Shown here: positions 35,817 through 45,204 of the stretch, piece after piece
How positions within the stretch are numbered: position 1 is the first letter of the stretch
How the letters are laid out: each line of letters opens with the position of its first letter
DNA from: Actinophytocola sp963840275
GTDB lineage: Bacteria > Actinomycetota > Actinomycetes > Mycobacteriales > Pseudonocardiaceae
DNA length: 64,000 nt
Assembly (NCBI GenBank): GCA_963840275.1
Contig: CAWIYK010000002.1
Location: 1,054,001 to 1,118,000, forward strand
Direction: 5' to 3'
Position numbers and translations under genes: made by a program
The notes under the pieces: model-generated
The model's database searches: none
Told to the model about the DNA's origin: nothing
The model's input: the letters and a program-made list of their open reading frames with translations, nothing else

Positions 35817-35827
35817 CAGAGCAGGCC

Positions 35828-36316
35828 CTACATCTTCACCTGCAGTGACCACGCCGCGCGGGTCACGGGCTCCGGGCCGGCGTCGCCCTGTATCAGGATG
35901 CCGCCGGCCTGCTTGACCTCGAGGGTCTGCAGCTGCGCGCCCGGCTCCGGGGGGATCGCCTCGAAGGTGGTCTCCTTGCCGGGCGCGAAGGTGGCGACCG
36001 TCTCCGGCTGCTTCTGCTCGCCGGCCGCCGTCCGATACTGGATGACGACCGACCACGGGGTGTCGGCGACCTCCTTCGGCACGGTCACGCGCACGGACGT
36101 CCCCGGTGGCACGGCCGCCTCCAGCATGGCGGAGTTGTCGCGGCGGCAGTCCTCGACCTTGACGTTGCAGTAGAGGAACGGCTTCACTGCCACCTTGCCG
36201 CTCGACCCGACCGTGAAGTCGACGCGCGGCGGCGGCGGTGCCGGTTCCGGGTCGGACGAACACCCGGCGAGCACCAGTACCCCCACCAGGGCGGCCACGA
36301 CACGCTGCACGGCCAC
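35828..36316 (-). CDS. DUF2771 lipoprotein
   Basis: 162 residues. Lipoprotein signal with LAGC (Cys about 19), then an outer domain with one Cys pair (FLYCNVKVEDC) and Ig-like strands (VTVPKEVADTPWSVVIQY). Matches the Rv0875c/DUF2771 family in length and position, next to the MFS gene. Function unknown. Confidence 0.85.
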   Translation of the reverse strand: MAVQRVVAALVGVLVLAGCSSDPEPAPPPPRVDFTVGSSGKVAVKPFLYCNVKVEDCRRDNSAMLEAAVPPGTSVRVTVPKEVADTPWSVVIQYRTAAGEQKQPETVATFAPGKETTFEAIPPEPGAQLQTLEVKQAGGILIQGDAGPEPVTRAAWSLQVKM

Positions 36317-36320
36317 GAGA

Positions 36321-38309
36321 CTACGTGCGGTCCTGCGGCGGGCCCGCCGGCCCCTCCTGGAACACGGCCTTGCTCGGTCCGGTCGCGGTCCGCCACGGCC
36401 GCACCGGCCGGTCGCCGCCGAAGCCCGGCAGCAACGACTGGCCCTTCCTGGTCAGGATGGTCTGCACGAGACCGAACGCGAGCAGGACCGAGATCACCAG
36501 GAAGCCGACCCAGAACGTCGGGGGCAGCAGCACACCGAGCGCGCCACCGAAGACCCATGCCAGCTGCAGCACGGTCTCCGACCGTCCGAACGCGGACGCG
36601 CGCGACTCCTCCGGCAGGTCGTCCTGGATGACCGCGTCGAGGCTGTTCTTCGCGAGCGCGCTCGCGATCGCGCCGACCAGACCGACGATCGCGGCCGTCG
36701 CGATGCCCTCCATGAGCGTCGCCATGATCGTCGCCGCGAGACAGCCGCTGATGCAGCCGATCATCACCTGTTCCGGATGGCCGACGTGCATCCGCGCGCC
36801 GATCCCGTTGCCGATGAAGCTGCCCGCGCCGGCCGCGCCGGCGATCACGCCGAGCAGCAGCAGCTGCTTGAACGCGTGGTCCTCGGTCTGCGCGCGCACC
36901 GCGAACGCGGCGAACATCATCAGGAAGCCGGTCAGCACCCGGACGGTCGCGTTGCCGGACAACGCGACCACCACATGTCGGCCCATCGGCTGGCGTTTGG
37001 GTTTCTCCGGGTTGGCCGACAGCGACGCGGGCACCTCGCCCTCGGTCACCTCGACCCACGCCGGGATCCGCATGCCCTGCACGGCGCCGGCCACGCAGAT
37101 GATCGCGGTGAACCACAGCGCGCCCGGCGAGTCGAACAGCTGCAGGAACACCACGGCGACCGCGCCGAACGCCGCGCCGGCCGCGAGCCCGAACACCGTG
37201 AGCCGCGCGTTCGTCTTGGCCAGCGTGATGTCCGGCGGCACGACTCTCGGCGTGACCGCGGCCTTCAGCACCGTGAACGACTTGGACAGCACCATCTTCG
37301 CGAGCGCGGCCGGGTAGAGCAGCCAGCCGTCGAAGTTCGTGGCCATCACGAGGCACGCCAGCGCCTGCCCGACCGACGTCGCGCACATCGCGAGCCGCCT
37401 GCCGCGCTGGATCCGGTCGAGCATCGGCCCGATCACCGGCGCGAGCAGCGCGAACGGCGCCACCGTGATCAGCAGGTAGAGCGCGACCTTGCCCTTGGAC
37501 GAGTCGGCGCTCGCGGCGGAGAAGAACAGCGTGTTCGCGAGCGCGACGGCCATGGCCGCGTCGCTCGCGTAGTTGAGCATCGTCGCGTACGTCAGAGCGG
37601 TCAGGCCGGACTTGTCGGCGCCGTCGGCGTTCGCGGCGCGGCGGAACGCGGCGACGGCGTTGCTGGTCAGCTGCCTGCCGCGGATCGCGGCGACGCGGGT
37701 GACCGTCAGCTTCTTGGGGAACCCGGGCGCGGCGGCGGTCGGCGCGGCGGTCGTCGGCTGCGGGCCTGCGGGCGGTGGCGGGCCGGCGGGTGGCGGCGCG
37801 GGTGCCTGCTGCTGCTGTTCGCGCGGGCCCTCGTAGTCGGGCGCGTAGCCGTCGGGGCCGTAGGTCTCCGGCGGGCCGCCGTCGTAGGCGTAGTCCATCG
37901 GCCGCGTGTTCGGCACGGGCGGCAGCTGCCGGCGCGGCGGCGGCACGTCGCGCCAGTTGCGGGCCTGTGGGGTCTGCGGAGGCGGCGGGGTCTGCTGCGG
38001 TGGCTGACGGCGGACCGGCCGTGTCTTGCGCAGGTCCTCCGCCGGGTAGTGGTTGGCCGCCGGGATGGCGTTGGTCAGCGGCTCCACGCGGGGGCCGGCG
38101 GCGGGGACCGCGTTGGTGGGCGGCTCCTCGCGCGGGCCGGCCGGCGGCTGCTGGGCGAACTGCGTCGGCGCGGGCGGCGGCGGGGGCCGCCAGCTCGGCT
38201 GCGGGGCCTGCCTGGTCCAGCTACGGCGACGCTTCTTGCCGGAGCCACCGCGGCCACGCCGGCCGTCGGGCTCCTGCTCACCGGAACCGGAACGAATCAC
38301 GTCATCCAT
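36321..38309 (-). CDS. MFS transporter with long proline-rich cytosolic N-terminus
   Basis: 662 residues. The first ~200 are disordered and Pro/Arg/Gln-rich (RSGSGEQEPDGRRGRGGSGKK; PPPQTPQARNWRDVPPPRRQL), then about 12 membrane helices of the MFS fold (TYATMLNYASDAAMAVALAN; LLLLGVIAGAAGAGSFIGNG). It corresponds to Rv0876c, whose homologues also carry N-terminal extensions. The stop is 4 bp before the DUF2771 gene start, so the two are co-transcribed. Substrate unknown. Confidence 0.87.
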   Translation of the reverse strand: MDDVIRSGSGEQEPDGRRGRGGSGKKRRRSWTRQAPQPSWRPPPPPAPTQFAQQPPAGPREEPPTNAVPAAGPRVEPLTNAIPAANHYPAEDLRKTRPVRRQPPQQTPPPPQTPQARNWRDVPPPRRQLPPVPNTRPMDYAYDGGPPETYGPDGYAPDYEGPREQQQQAPAPPPAGPPPPAGPQPTTAAPTAAAPGFPKKLTVTRVAAIRGRQLTSNAVAAFRRAANADGADKSGLTALTYATMLNYASDAAMAVALANTLFFSAASADSSKGKVALYLLITVAPFALLAPVIGPMLDRIQRGRRLAMCATSVGQALACLVMATNFDGWLLYPAALAKMVLSKSFTVLKAAVTPRVVPPDITLAKTNARLTVFGLAAGAAFGAVAVVFLQLFDSPGALWFTAIICVAGAVQGMRIPAWVEVTEGEVPASLSANPEKPKRQPMGRHVVVALSGNATVRVLTGFLMMFAAFAVRAQTEDHAFKQLLLLGVIAGAAGAGSFIGNGIGARMHVGHPEQVMIGCISGCLAATIMATLMEGIATAAIVGLVGAIASALAKNSLDAVIQDDLPEESRASAFGRSETVLQLAWVFGGALGVLLPPTFWVGFLVISVLLAFGLVQTILTRKGQSLLPGFGGDRPVRPWRTATGPSKAVFQEGPAGPPQDRT

Positions 38310-38375
38310 CCTGCCGTAAGTAGCGACCTGTTAAAGCCAAGACGGGCCCACCCGGTCAGGGGATCCTTCTCCAGG

Positions 38376-39185
38376 CTACGGACTTGAGGTGACGAACCTC
38401 ACCCGGAACATCGTCGGCCAGAGCTTCCCGGTAACAAGGAACTCATCGGTGCCCGGTACGGCGGCGATTCCGTTCAGCACGTCGGCTCCCGCGCGGTCGT
38501 CCTCCGGTAGCAGCCCGGCCAGGTCGACGGTGGCGGTGACGCGGCCGGAGGCGGGGTCGATGCGCACGATCTCGTCGGTCTGCCAGACGTTGGCGTAGAC
38601 GAGGACGCGGCCGTCCTGGTCGGGCACGCACTCCAGCTCGTTGAGGCGGGCGACCGGCTCGCCTGCGGTGTCCTTGACGCGCACGTCGCCCTCGACGTCG
38701 AAGGTCGTCGCGTCGCGATAGGTCAGCTTGTCGGTGCCGTCGCTCATGATCAGCCGGTCGGCGGCCGGGTCGTGGCACAGCCCCCAGCCCTCGCCCTCGT
38801 AGGGGACCCGGCCGCGCTCGGCGAACGTGGCGCGGTCGCGGCGGATCGCGACGCCGTCCTGCCAGGTGATCTGCCAGACGGTGTCGCCGGCGACCGTGAT
38901 GCCCTCGCCGAACATGTCGGCCGGCAGCTCCGCCGTGCGCTGGACCACGCCGGTGTCGGGGTCGACCGCGCGCAGCGTCGACCTCCCCTCGAGGCCGGTG
39001 CCTTCGTACAGGACGCCGTCGACCAGCTCGAGGCCCTGGGTGAAGGCGTCGGGGTCGTGCGGGATCGCCTCGATGACGTCCGCGCGCAGTGCGGTGGACG
39101 GTCGGATGGTGGGTGCGGTGCCGGCGGGTGCGGCCGAGCAGCTGGTGACCAGAAGAACGCCTGCGACAGCGAGAAGAGCCCTCAC
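38376..39185 (-). CDS. glutaminyl-peptide cyclotransferase (plant/bacterial type), lipoprotein
   Basis: 269 residues. Signal with VTSC lipobox (Cys 16), then a five-bladed beta-propeller of the glutamine cyclotransferase family (DPDAFTQGLELVDGVLYEGTG; MFGEGITVAGDTVWQITWQDG; NELECVPDQDGRVLVYANVWQTDEIVRIDP; ADVLNGIA). Forms pyroglutamate at N-terminal Gln of exported peptides. It is convergent with no gene and lies between MFS and DUF3027, an insertion in the backbone. Confidence 0.85.
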   Translation of the reverse strand: MRALLAVAGVLLVTSCSAAPAGTAPTIRPSTALRADVIEAIPHDPDAFTQGLELVDGVLYEGTGLEGRSTLRAVDPDTGVVQRTAELPADMFGEGITVAGDTVWQITWQDGVAIRRDRATFAERGRVPYEGEGWGLCHDPAADRLIMSDGTDKLTYRDATTFDVEGDVRVKDTAGEPVARLNELECVPDQDGRVLVYANVWQTDEIVRIDPASGRVTATVDLAGLLPEDDRAGADVLNGIAAVPGTDEFLVTGKLWPTMFRVRFVTSSP

Positions 39186-39246
39186 GGGACCAGCCTTGCA
39201 CGACCGCCGTCCGGGCCCGCGCGCCGGTGGGGCACAATCGTGGGCG

Positions 39247-41553
39247 ATGAGCGTGCCGCAGTCTGACCTGAACGACCCCGCCTTGGCGACGGAGGTCGAC
39301 CTTGCGCGTGCCGCCGCGCAGGAGGAGGCCGGCGACGAGCAGGTAGGGGCCTACGTCGAGTTCCACGTCGAGGACGACACCGCGGTGACCCACCTGTTCG
39401 AGGCGGACAAGGCCGGTTACGGCGGTTGGCGCTGGGCCGTCACTGTCACTTCCGGCGGCCCCGACACCGATGTCACCGTCAGCGAGGTGGTCCTCCTACC
39501 GGGGCCGACGGCGCTGGTCGCGCCGGAGTGGGTGCCGTGGCAGGACCGCGTGCAGGCCGGTGACCTGGGTGTCGGTGACCTGCTGCCCACCTCGCCGGAC
39601 GACCCGAGGCTGGTGCCCGCGTACCTGGAGTCCGACGACCCGGCTGTCGAGGACGTCGCGATGGAGGCGGGGCTCGGTCGCGTGCGCGTCATGGCCCGCC
39701 CGGCGCGTCTCGACGCGGCCAGCAGGTGGCAGGACAGTGAGTTCGGGCCGCGGTCGGACATGGCGCGCAGCGCGCCCGGCCACTGCGGCACCTGTGGCTT
39801 CTACCTGCCGCTCGCCGGGTCGCTCAGCGCGTCCTTCGGCACGTGCGGCAACGAGATCTCCCCGGCCGACGGACACGTCGTCCACACCGAGTACGGCTGC
39901 GGCGCCCACTCCGAAGCCGAAGTCGAACAGATCTCCCCAGTCCTAGTAGCAGACCTAATCTACGACGACGCCCTGTTGGACGTGGAACCTCTCGCCGTAG
40001 TGGACGAGGTCCCGCTGGCTTCACCCGAGCCGTCTCCTGCCGAGCCTGCTGCTGCTGAGCCAGTTGCTGCAGAGTCGGTCGCTGCTGACTCGGTCTCCAC
40101 GCGCCCCGGTGCCGACTCACCTACTTCCGAGCCGGCTGCCACTGACACGGCTTCGGCTGAGTCAGCGCCTGCGGAAGCGCCGAGTGCGGAGCCGGCTGCC
40201 GATGAGCCGGTCGCTACGGACTCGGTCACCACCGAGCCCGCCGCAGCTGCGACCACCGACTCGGCCTCGACTGCTTCCGACCCGGCGACAACGGCCGCAG
40301 TCGAGTCGCCGACCGAGCCGACCTCTGTCGAGTCCACAGACGCGGCGAGTGCGGAGCCAGCCATCTCGGAGCCGACTCCCACGGACTCGATCTCCACCGA
40401 GTCCAGCGCATCCGATTCGGCTGCCAGTGACTCGGCAGCGGGCGAGCCGCCGGCTGAGTTCGCCGCCTCCGAACCGGCTGCCACACACTCCATGCCCACC
40501 GATGACTCGCCTGCTGAGCCAGCCTCCGCCGAGTCCGAGTCCGAGTCCGAGTCCGCGGACGCGACGAGCGCAGAACCCGCCACCTCCGAGCCGGCTGTCA
40601 CTGACTCGGCCTCCACCGAGCCCAGTGCCGACGTGCCTGCTTCCGACCCGTCGTCGACGGACTCGGCCACGGTCGACGAGCCGGCCCTCGCCGAGTCCGC
40701 GACAGCGGACGCGCCAAGCGCGGAGCCCGCCACCTCTGAGTCGGCCGCCACGGACTCCATCTCCACCGAGCCCGCCGCCACCGAACCGACCGCTGCCGAG
40801 CCGGTCGTCGATGACTCGGCTTCCATCGAGTCCAGCGCCGATGCGGCCACCGACTCGCGATCCAGTGATCTGGGTTCGGGCGAGCCGCCGGGCGACGCGG
40901 CTCCCGCCGAGTCCGCACCCACGGACACGACGAGTGCGGAGCCCACCGCCTCTGAGCCGGCTGCCACGGACTCCCTCACTACCGAGTCCAGTGCCGATGC
41001 GGCCACCGACTCGCGATCCGGTGTTTCGGGTGAGCGGCCGGCCGACGCGGCTCCCGCCGAGTCCGCGACCACGGACGCGACGAGTGCGGAGCCCACCGCC
41101 ACCGATCCGGCCGCCCCCGAGCCGGCTGCCACTGAGTCAGCGACCACCGAGTCGCCGGCTGAAGCGGCTTCCCCGGCCGAGTCCGCGACCCCGGCAGCCG
41201 AAAAGCCGCCCACCGGCGCGGAGCCCAACACCGACACCTCCGCGACCAGCACCGAGCAGGCCCCCGACGCGCCCGGTAAACCCTTGGGAGCCATCGGTTC
41301 CGGTTGGGTCACCGCGGCGGCGCCGACCGCCGGCGCCACCACGGCCGGGTCCGAGACCGCCGCGCCCGACACCACTGTCGAGTCGACCACCGCGCGTCCG
41401 GCGACCACCGGGCCGGCCACTCCGTGGACGCCGAGTGTCGGCACCCCCGACGCCGAGGTGGCGCCCGCCGCCGAGCCGCCGGCCGCGATCGAGCCCGTCG
41501 TCACCGCCGAGACCCAACCCTCGGACGACGACGACGCGCCCTCCGGCGGGTGA
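39247..41553 (+). CDS. DUF3027 protein with very long acidic Ser/Thr/Ala/Glu/Pro tail
   Basis: 768 residues; family members are usually near 250-300. The conserved N-terminal part (about 1-240) includes GYGGWRWAVTVTS, EWVPWQDRVQAGDLGVGDLLPTSPDDPRLVPAY and a CGTCGF...GTCG...YGCGAHSE cluster that may bind zinc. From ~245 onward comes ~520 residues of low-complexity Ala/Ser/Glu/Thr/Pro sequence with repeated SAEPxxSEPAATDS-like units, including a 53-residue in-frame tandem duplication (about 528-634). Occupies the Rv0877 position. ATG at 39247 is the first in-frame start after the divergent cyclotransferase gene. The stop overlaps the next GTG. Confidence 0.85.
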   Translation: MSVPQSDLNDPALATEVDLARAAAQEEAGDEQVGAYVEFHVEDDTAVTHLFEADKAGYGGWRWAVTVTSGGPDTDVTVSEVVLLPGPTALVAPEWVPWQDRVQAGDLGVGDLLPTSPDDPRLVPAYLESDDPAVEDVAMEAGLGRVRVMARPARLDAASRWQDSEFGPRSDMARSAPGHCGTCGFYLPLAGSLSASFGTCGNEISPADGHVVHTEYGCGAHSEAEVEQISPVLVADLIYDDALLDVEPLAVVDEVPLASPEPSPAEPAAAEPVAAESVAADSVSTRPGADSPTSEPAATDTASAESAPAEAPSAEPAADEPVATDSVTTEPAAAATTDSASTASDPATTAAVESPTEPTSVESTDAASAEPAISEPTPTDSISTESSASDSAASDSAAGEPPAEFAASEPAATHSMPTDDSPAEPASAESESESESADATSAEPATSEPAVTDSASTEPSADVPASDPSSTDSATVDEPALAESATADAPSAEPATSESAATDSISTEPAATEPTAAEPVVDDSASIESSADAATDSRSSDLGSGEPPGDAAPAESAPTDTTSAEPTASEPAATDSLTTESSADAATDSRSGVSGERPADAAPAESATTDATSAEPTATDPAAPEPAATESATTESPAEAASPAESATPAAEKPPTGAEPNTDTSATSTEQAPDAPGKPLGAIGSGWVTAAAPTAGATTAGSETAAPDTTVESTTARPATTGPATPWTPSVGTPDAEVAPAAEPPAAIEPVVTAETQPSDDDDAPSGG

Positions 41554-44397
41554 CCGATCCCTTCGGCACCGCCACGCTTCGGGAGTCGGTGCTCGCTTCC
41601 TGGCGGTCCTCGCCGACGCGGTTTCGTGAGGACGCCAACTCCGAGGAGGACCTCTTCCTCGGCGGCTACCGGGACCGCCTGTTCATCGAGCTCGCACAGA
41701 ACGCGGCCGACGCCGCCGGGCGGGACGGCACGCTCCGTGTGTCCATTGTGGACAACGAGCTGCGGGTCGCCAACACCGGGGAGCCGCTGACCACCGACGG
41801 CGTCACGGCGCTCGCTTCCCTTCGCGCATCGGCAAAACAGCAAGGGGTCGGGCGCTTCGGGGTCGGCTTCGCCGCCGTGCTGACCGTGTCCGACGCGCCG
41901 CGAATCCTCTCCACCACCGGCGGCGTCGAGTTCAGCGCCGAGCGCACCCGCGCGGAGCTCGGCCCCGAGCCCGCCGGCCGCGTGCCCGTCCTTCGGCTCG
42001 CGTGGCCCACTGAAGACCAACCGCCGCAAGGGTTTGCCACCGAGGTCCGGCTGCCGCTGAGCGCCGACATCGACGCCGCCGCCCTGCTCGGGGAGTTCGC
42101 CGACCAGGCGGTAGACGTCCTGCTCTCCCTCGACGGGCTCACTCGCATCGAGATCGGCGCCGACGTCTGGCGGCGCGAGACCGCCAACGGCTGGACCGAC
42201 GCCTGGCAGGACATCCACGGCCCCAACGGAACCAGTCACTGGGTCATCGTCCGCGACCACGGCGAGCTGCCGGCGGACATCATCCTCGGCGCGGAAGCGC
42301 GTCCACAGTGGACGGTCTGCTGGGCGCTGCGGGTCGACGACGGCCGCCGCCCGGCGCCGCTCCAGGAAGACGTCCTCCACGCGCCGACCCCCACCGACGA
42401 GCGGCTTTCGCTGCCCGCCCGGCTCATCGCCACGCTGCCTATCGAGCCGTCGCGGCGCCGGGTCCGGCCCGGTCGGGCGACCGACCACGTGCTCGAGGCG
42501 GCCGCCCGAACCTACGCCGATCTGGTCGGGTACTTCGGCGACCAGCAACGTCCGGCAATCGTTCCTCCGCCCCGATTCCCACTGTCCGAAGTGGACGAGA
42601 AGCTCCGCGCGCTGGTCCTCGAACAGTTGCGCGTCACCCGATGGCTGCGCCCGGCGTTCGACCACAAGACCCGCATGCTGGCGCCGTCCGAGGCGCGACT
42701 GCTCCCGGTGCCCAGCTTCGAGCTGGCCGACTCGGTCGCCGCGGCCATCCCCGGTCTGGTCGTCGCCGAGCTGGCGGCGCCGGAGTATGCGCCGGCGCTC
42801 GCCGCGCTCGACACTGTCCGACTGCGACTGTCCGATGTGGTCGATGCGATCACCGGGATCGACCGCACGCCAGCACAATGGCGGACGCTCTACGAGGCGC
42901 TCGCGAAGATCGTCGACAACGACCCCTCCGCGCGCGAGGAGCTTGGCGCGCTGCCGGTGCCGCTGGCCGACGGCCGCACGATCCCCGGGCCGCGCGGCAC
43001 GCTCGTGGCCGACCGCCGAACTGTCCAATTTGGACGGTGTGAACGCCGTCCATCCCGACGCCGTGCACCCGCTCCTCGAACGACTCGGCGCCCGGCGCGG
43101 CGGACCCGACGAGTTGCTGGAGTCGATGGCAGCGCGGGTGGCGCACAGCCTCGACGACGCGGAGTCCGGTTTGGACGTCGAGCCGCTCGTGAACACCGTG
43201 CTGCGCCTGGTGAACGACGCCGGTGTGCGGTCGGGGGAGCATTCGTGGCTCGGCGCGCTCGCCCTCCGCGACACCGATGGCGAGTGGCGGCGCGCCGACG
43301 AGTTGGCGCTGCCCGGCTCGCGTTTCCTTGCGCTCCTCGACGACGACTGCCCGCTCGGCGTGCTCGCGACCGACACCGCCGAGCGGTGGCCGGCGCACGT
43401 GCTGGCCGCGGTCGGCGTGATCGACTCGTTCGGGCTCGTGGTCGACGAGTCGCCGACCGGGCCCGATCACGACCTCGCCGACGAGGCCGACTGGTGGGAC
43501 GAGCAGCACGAGCCGCCGGCCAGAATGGTGGCGGTCCGTGACCTCGACCTAGTCGCCGACGACGCCTGGCCGGCCGCGATCCGTTTGCTGGCAAGCGAAC
43601 CTGACACCTGGCGGGCGTTGCAAGATGGCTACACCGCGTGGTGGATCGGCAACCACGCAGTCCTGGCAGGCGCCGCGCCGCGCGACTGGCGGCTGCCCGA
43701 CGCGCACGATCTCGAAGGCCTGTACGACCCGATCCCGGAACTGGAACTCGACCGGACGATCCTCGCCGCGATCGGCGTCCGCGGCACGTTGACCGTCGAG
43801 ACCACGGCAGACGCCGAAGAACTCCTCGCGCGGCTGGGCGACCCCGACCGCACGATCGCCCCCGGCGTCGCGCAACGGGCACACGCTGCTCTGGCCGACG
43901 CTGTCCACAATGGACACGTCGATCCGGCTGAACTGGACCCGCCGGCAAGCGTTCGCACGGCGTCCGGAGACGTCACCGACAACGGCGTCGTCCTCGACGC
44001 ACCGTGGCTCGCGCCGCTGACCGACGAGTACGCGACCGCGGGCCCGGACTTCGCGCTGGCGGAGCCGCTCGCTGAGCTGCTCGACATCCCACTGGCCACC
44101 GAGGACGGTCAGAGCGCGGTCGAGAGCGCGGGGGAGTTCGTGCGGTGGGCCGACCTCGGGGCCGTGGTCGACGCGTGCGACCTGATCGGCGTCCCGGTGC
44201 CGGATGGCGGCCCGATCGTCCACGAGCAACTGATCGTCGGCGGGCGCGCGGCGCCGTGGTGGGTGGCGGAGGGGATCATCCACAGCGAGGACTCGACGGC
44301 CGGCCTGGCGCGCGCGCTCGCGTGGGCGACCGACCGCTGGGCCGACCGCCACATGCTCGCCGCACTACTGGACGACCCTGAGAACCACCTGGCGTGA
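41550..44397 (+). pseudogene. sacsin N-terminal ATPase-like gene, apparent frameshift
   Basis: GTG overlaps the DUF3027 stop (GTGA). Frame one reads a GHKL-type sacsin-like domain (FIELAQNAADAAGRDGTLRV, RVANTGEPL, GVGRFGVGFAAVLTVSDAPR) and continues sensibly to ~43015; after that it becomes Arg-rich junk and stops at 43541. The next frame takes over at ~43020 (ELSNLDGVNAVHPDAVHPLL) and continues to 44397. Together they give ~950 residues, the expected length for this family. One extra base or two missing bases near 43010-43025 would explain it. Either a sequencing error or a recent inactivation. Probable partner of DUF3027, since the two are coupled. Confidence 0.75.
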
Positions 44398-44409
44398 AGC
44401 CCCCCGGGC

Positions 44410-44579
44410 GGCCTCCGGCCCCCGGTATCCACGCTACCGGTCAGGTACGACAGAAAACGGCCGCCGAAGGCCGATTCGCCTGAGTTGTCCACAGCCGCAC
44501 CAGTTGTCCACAGGACCGCCGAAACGGCGCAGGTGCTGTCGGTCCACGCCGGTAAGCTGGCAACCGGGGGCCGGAGGCC
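44410..44579 (+). repeat. ~170-bp element with terminal inverted repeats (copy B)
   Basis: Perfect 14-bp inverted repeats at the ends (GGCCTCCGGCCCCC and GGGGGCCGGAGGCC). It shares CCACGCTACCGG, GAGTTGTCCACAG and AAGCTGG with copy A at 28147-28315, and has two TTGTCCACAG motifs. It starts 13 bp after the sacsin-like gene stop. Confidence 0.8.
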
Positions 44580-44584
44580 AACCC

Positions 44585-44887
44585 TCGGCAGTCACGGCCT
44601 GCCCACGCTGGCGATCGTGGGCTGCCAACACTGACAGTCCGCGCCGGCTAACGCTGACAGTCGGGGCCGCCACGCCGACAGTCGGGGGGCCAGCCGCCAC
44701 CGACAATCCGGGGCCGGCCGACGCAGACAGTCGGGCTGCCAACCACGGCAGTTGAGGTCCAGCTGCCCGACAATCCCAGACAGCCGAAGATCGGCAACAC
44801 CGACAATCCCGGGGCCTAGCTAACCCAGACAGTCAAGGGCCGGCAACCCCAGCAGTCGCCCCGAACCCCAGCACGCGGCCCCACAAC
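44585..44887. repeat. second family of ~23-bp tandem repeats
   Basis: About eleven degenerate units with the core GACAGTCGGGGCC (variants GACAATCC, GGCAGTT), spaced 21-32 bp. They fill the gap between element B and the DUF2530 stop codon at 44888. No gene-like ORF. Different in sequence from the GCGAGTC arrays but the same in layout. Confidence 0.75.
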
Positions 44888-45184
44888 TCACAGGTTCCGC
44901 TGCGCCCCGCGAGTACCCCGACGCGAAGCGCGGCGCTGCCAGATCATGACCGGTATCCCGATGAAGCCGAGCAGGGTCCCCGCCAACGCGGTCCACAGCC
45001 AGATCGGCGGCAGCACGTCGAACACGTACCGCGCGATCAACAGCGCGCAGGTCAGGACCCCCCAGGCCGCGGTGCCGACATAGACGAGCGGCCCCAGCGC
45101 CAGCAGCCGGGGCGGCAGTGGCGGCGGCGCGACAGATGACTTCTCTGTCTCGATTCGCGCGTCGGGTTTCCTTGGGTCGGACAC
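44888..45184 (-). CDS. DUF2530 small membrane protein
   Basis: 98 residues from GTG 45184. A short polar N-terminus (SDPRKPDARIETEKSSV), a Pro-rich segment, and two membrane helices (PLVYVGTAAWGVLTCALLIARYVF and LPPIWLWTALAGTLLGFIGIPVMIW in parts) with a basic tail. Matches Rv0879c in position. Divergent from the purine permease with only 20 bp between starts. Function unknown. Confidence 0.82.
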   Translation of the reverse strand: MSDPRKPDARIETEKSSVAPPPLPPRLLALGPLVYVGTAAWGVLTCALLIARYVFDVLPPIWLWTALAGTLLGFIGIPVMIWQRRASRRGTRGAQRNL

Positions 45185-45204
45185 ATGCGCGAGGCTACCT
45201 CCCC

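Noticed and set aside
39960..43376. 1138-codon minus-strand open frame over DUF3027 and the sacsin-like gene
   Set aside because: Composition mirrors the Ser/Ala/Glu-rich coding strand; no family features, and the + strand genes have clear domains.
43020..43541. C-terminal end of the first sacsin-like frame as genuine protein
   Set aside because: It turns into Arg-rich sequence with no family similarity once the other frame becomes protein-like.
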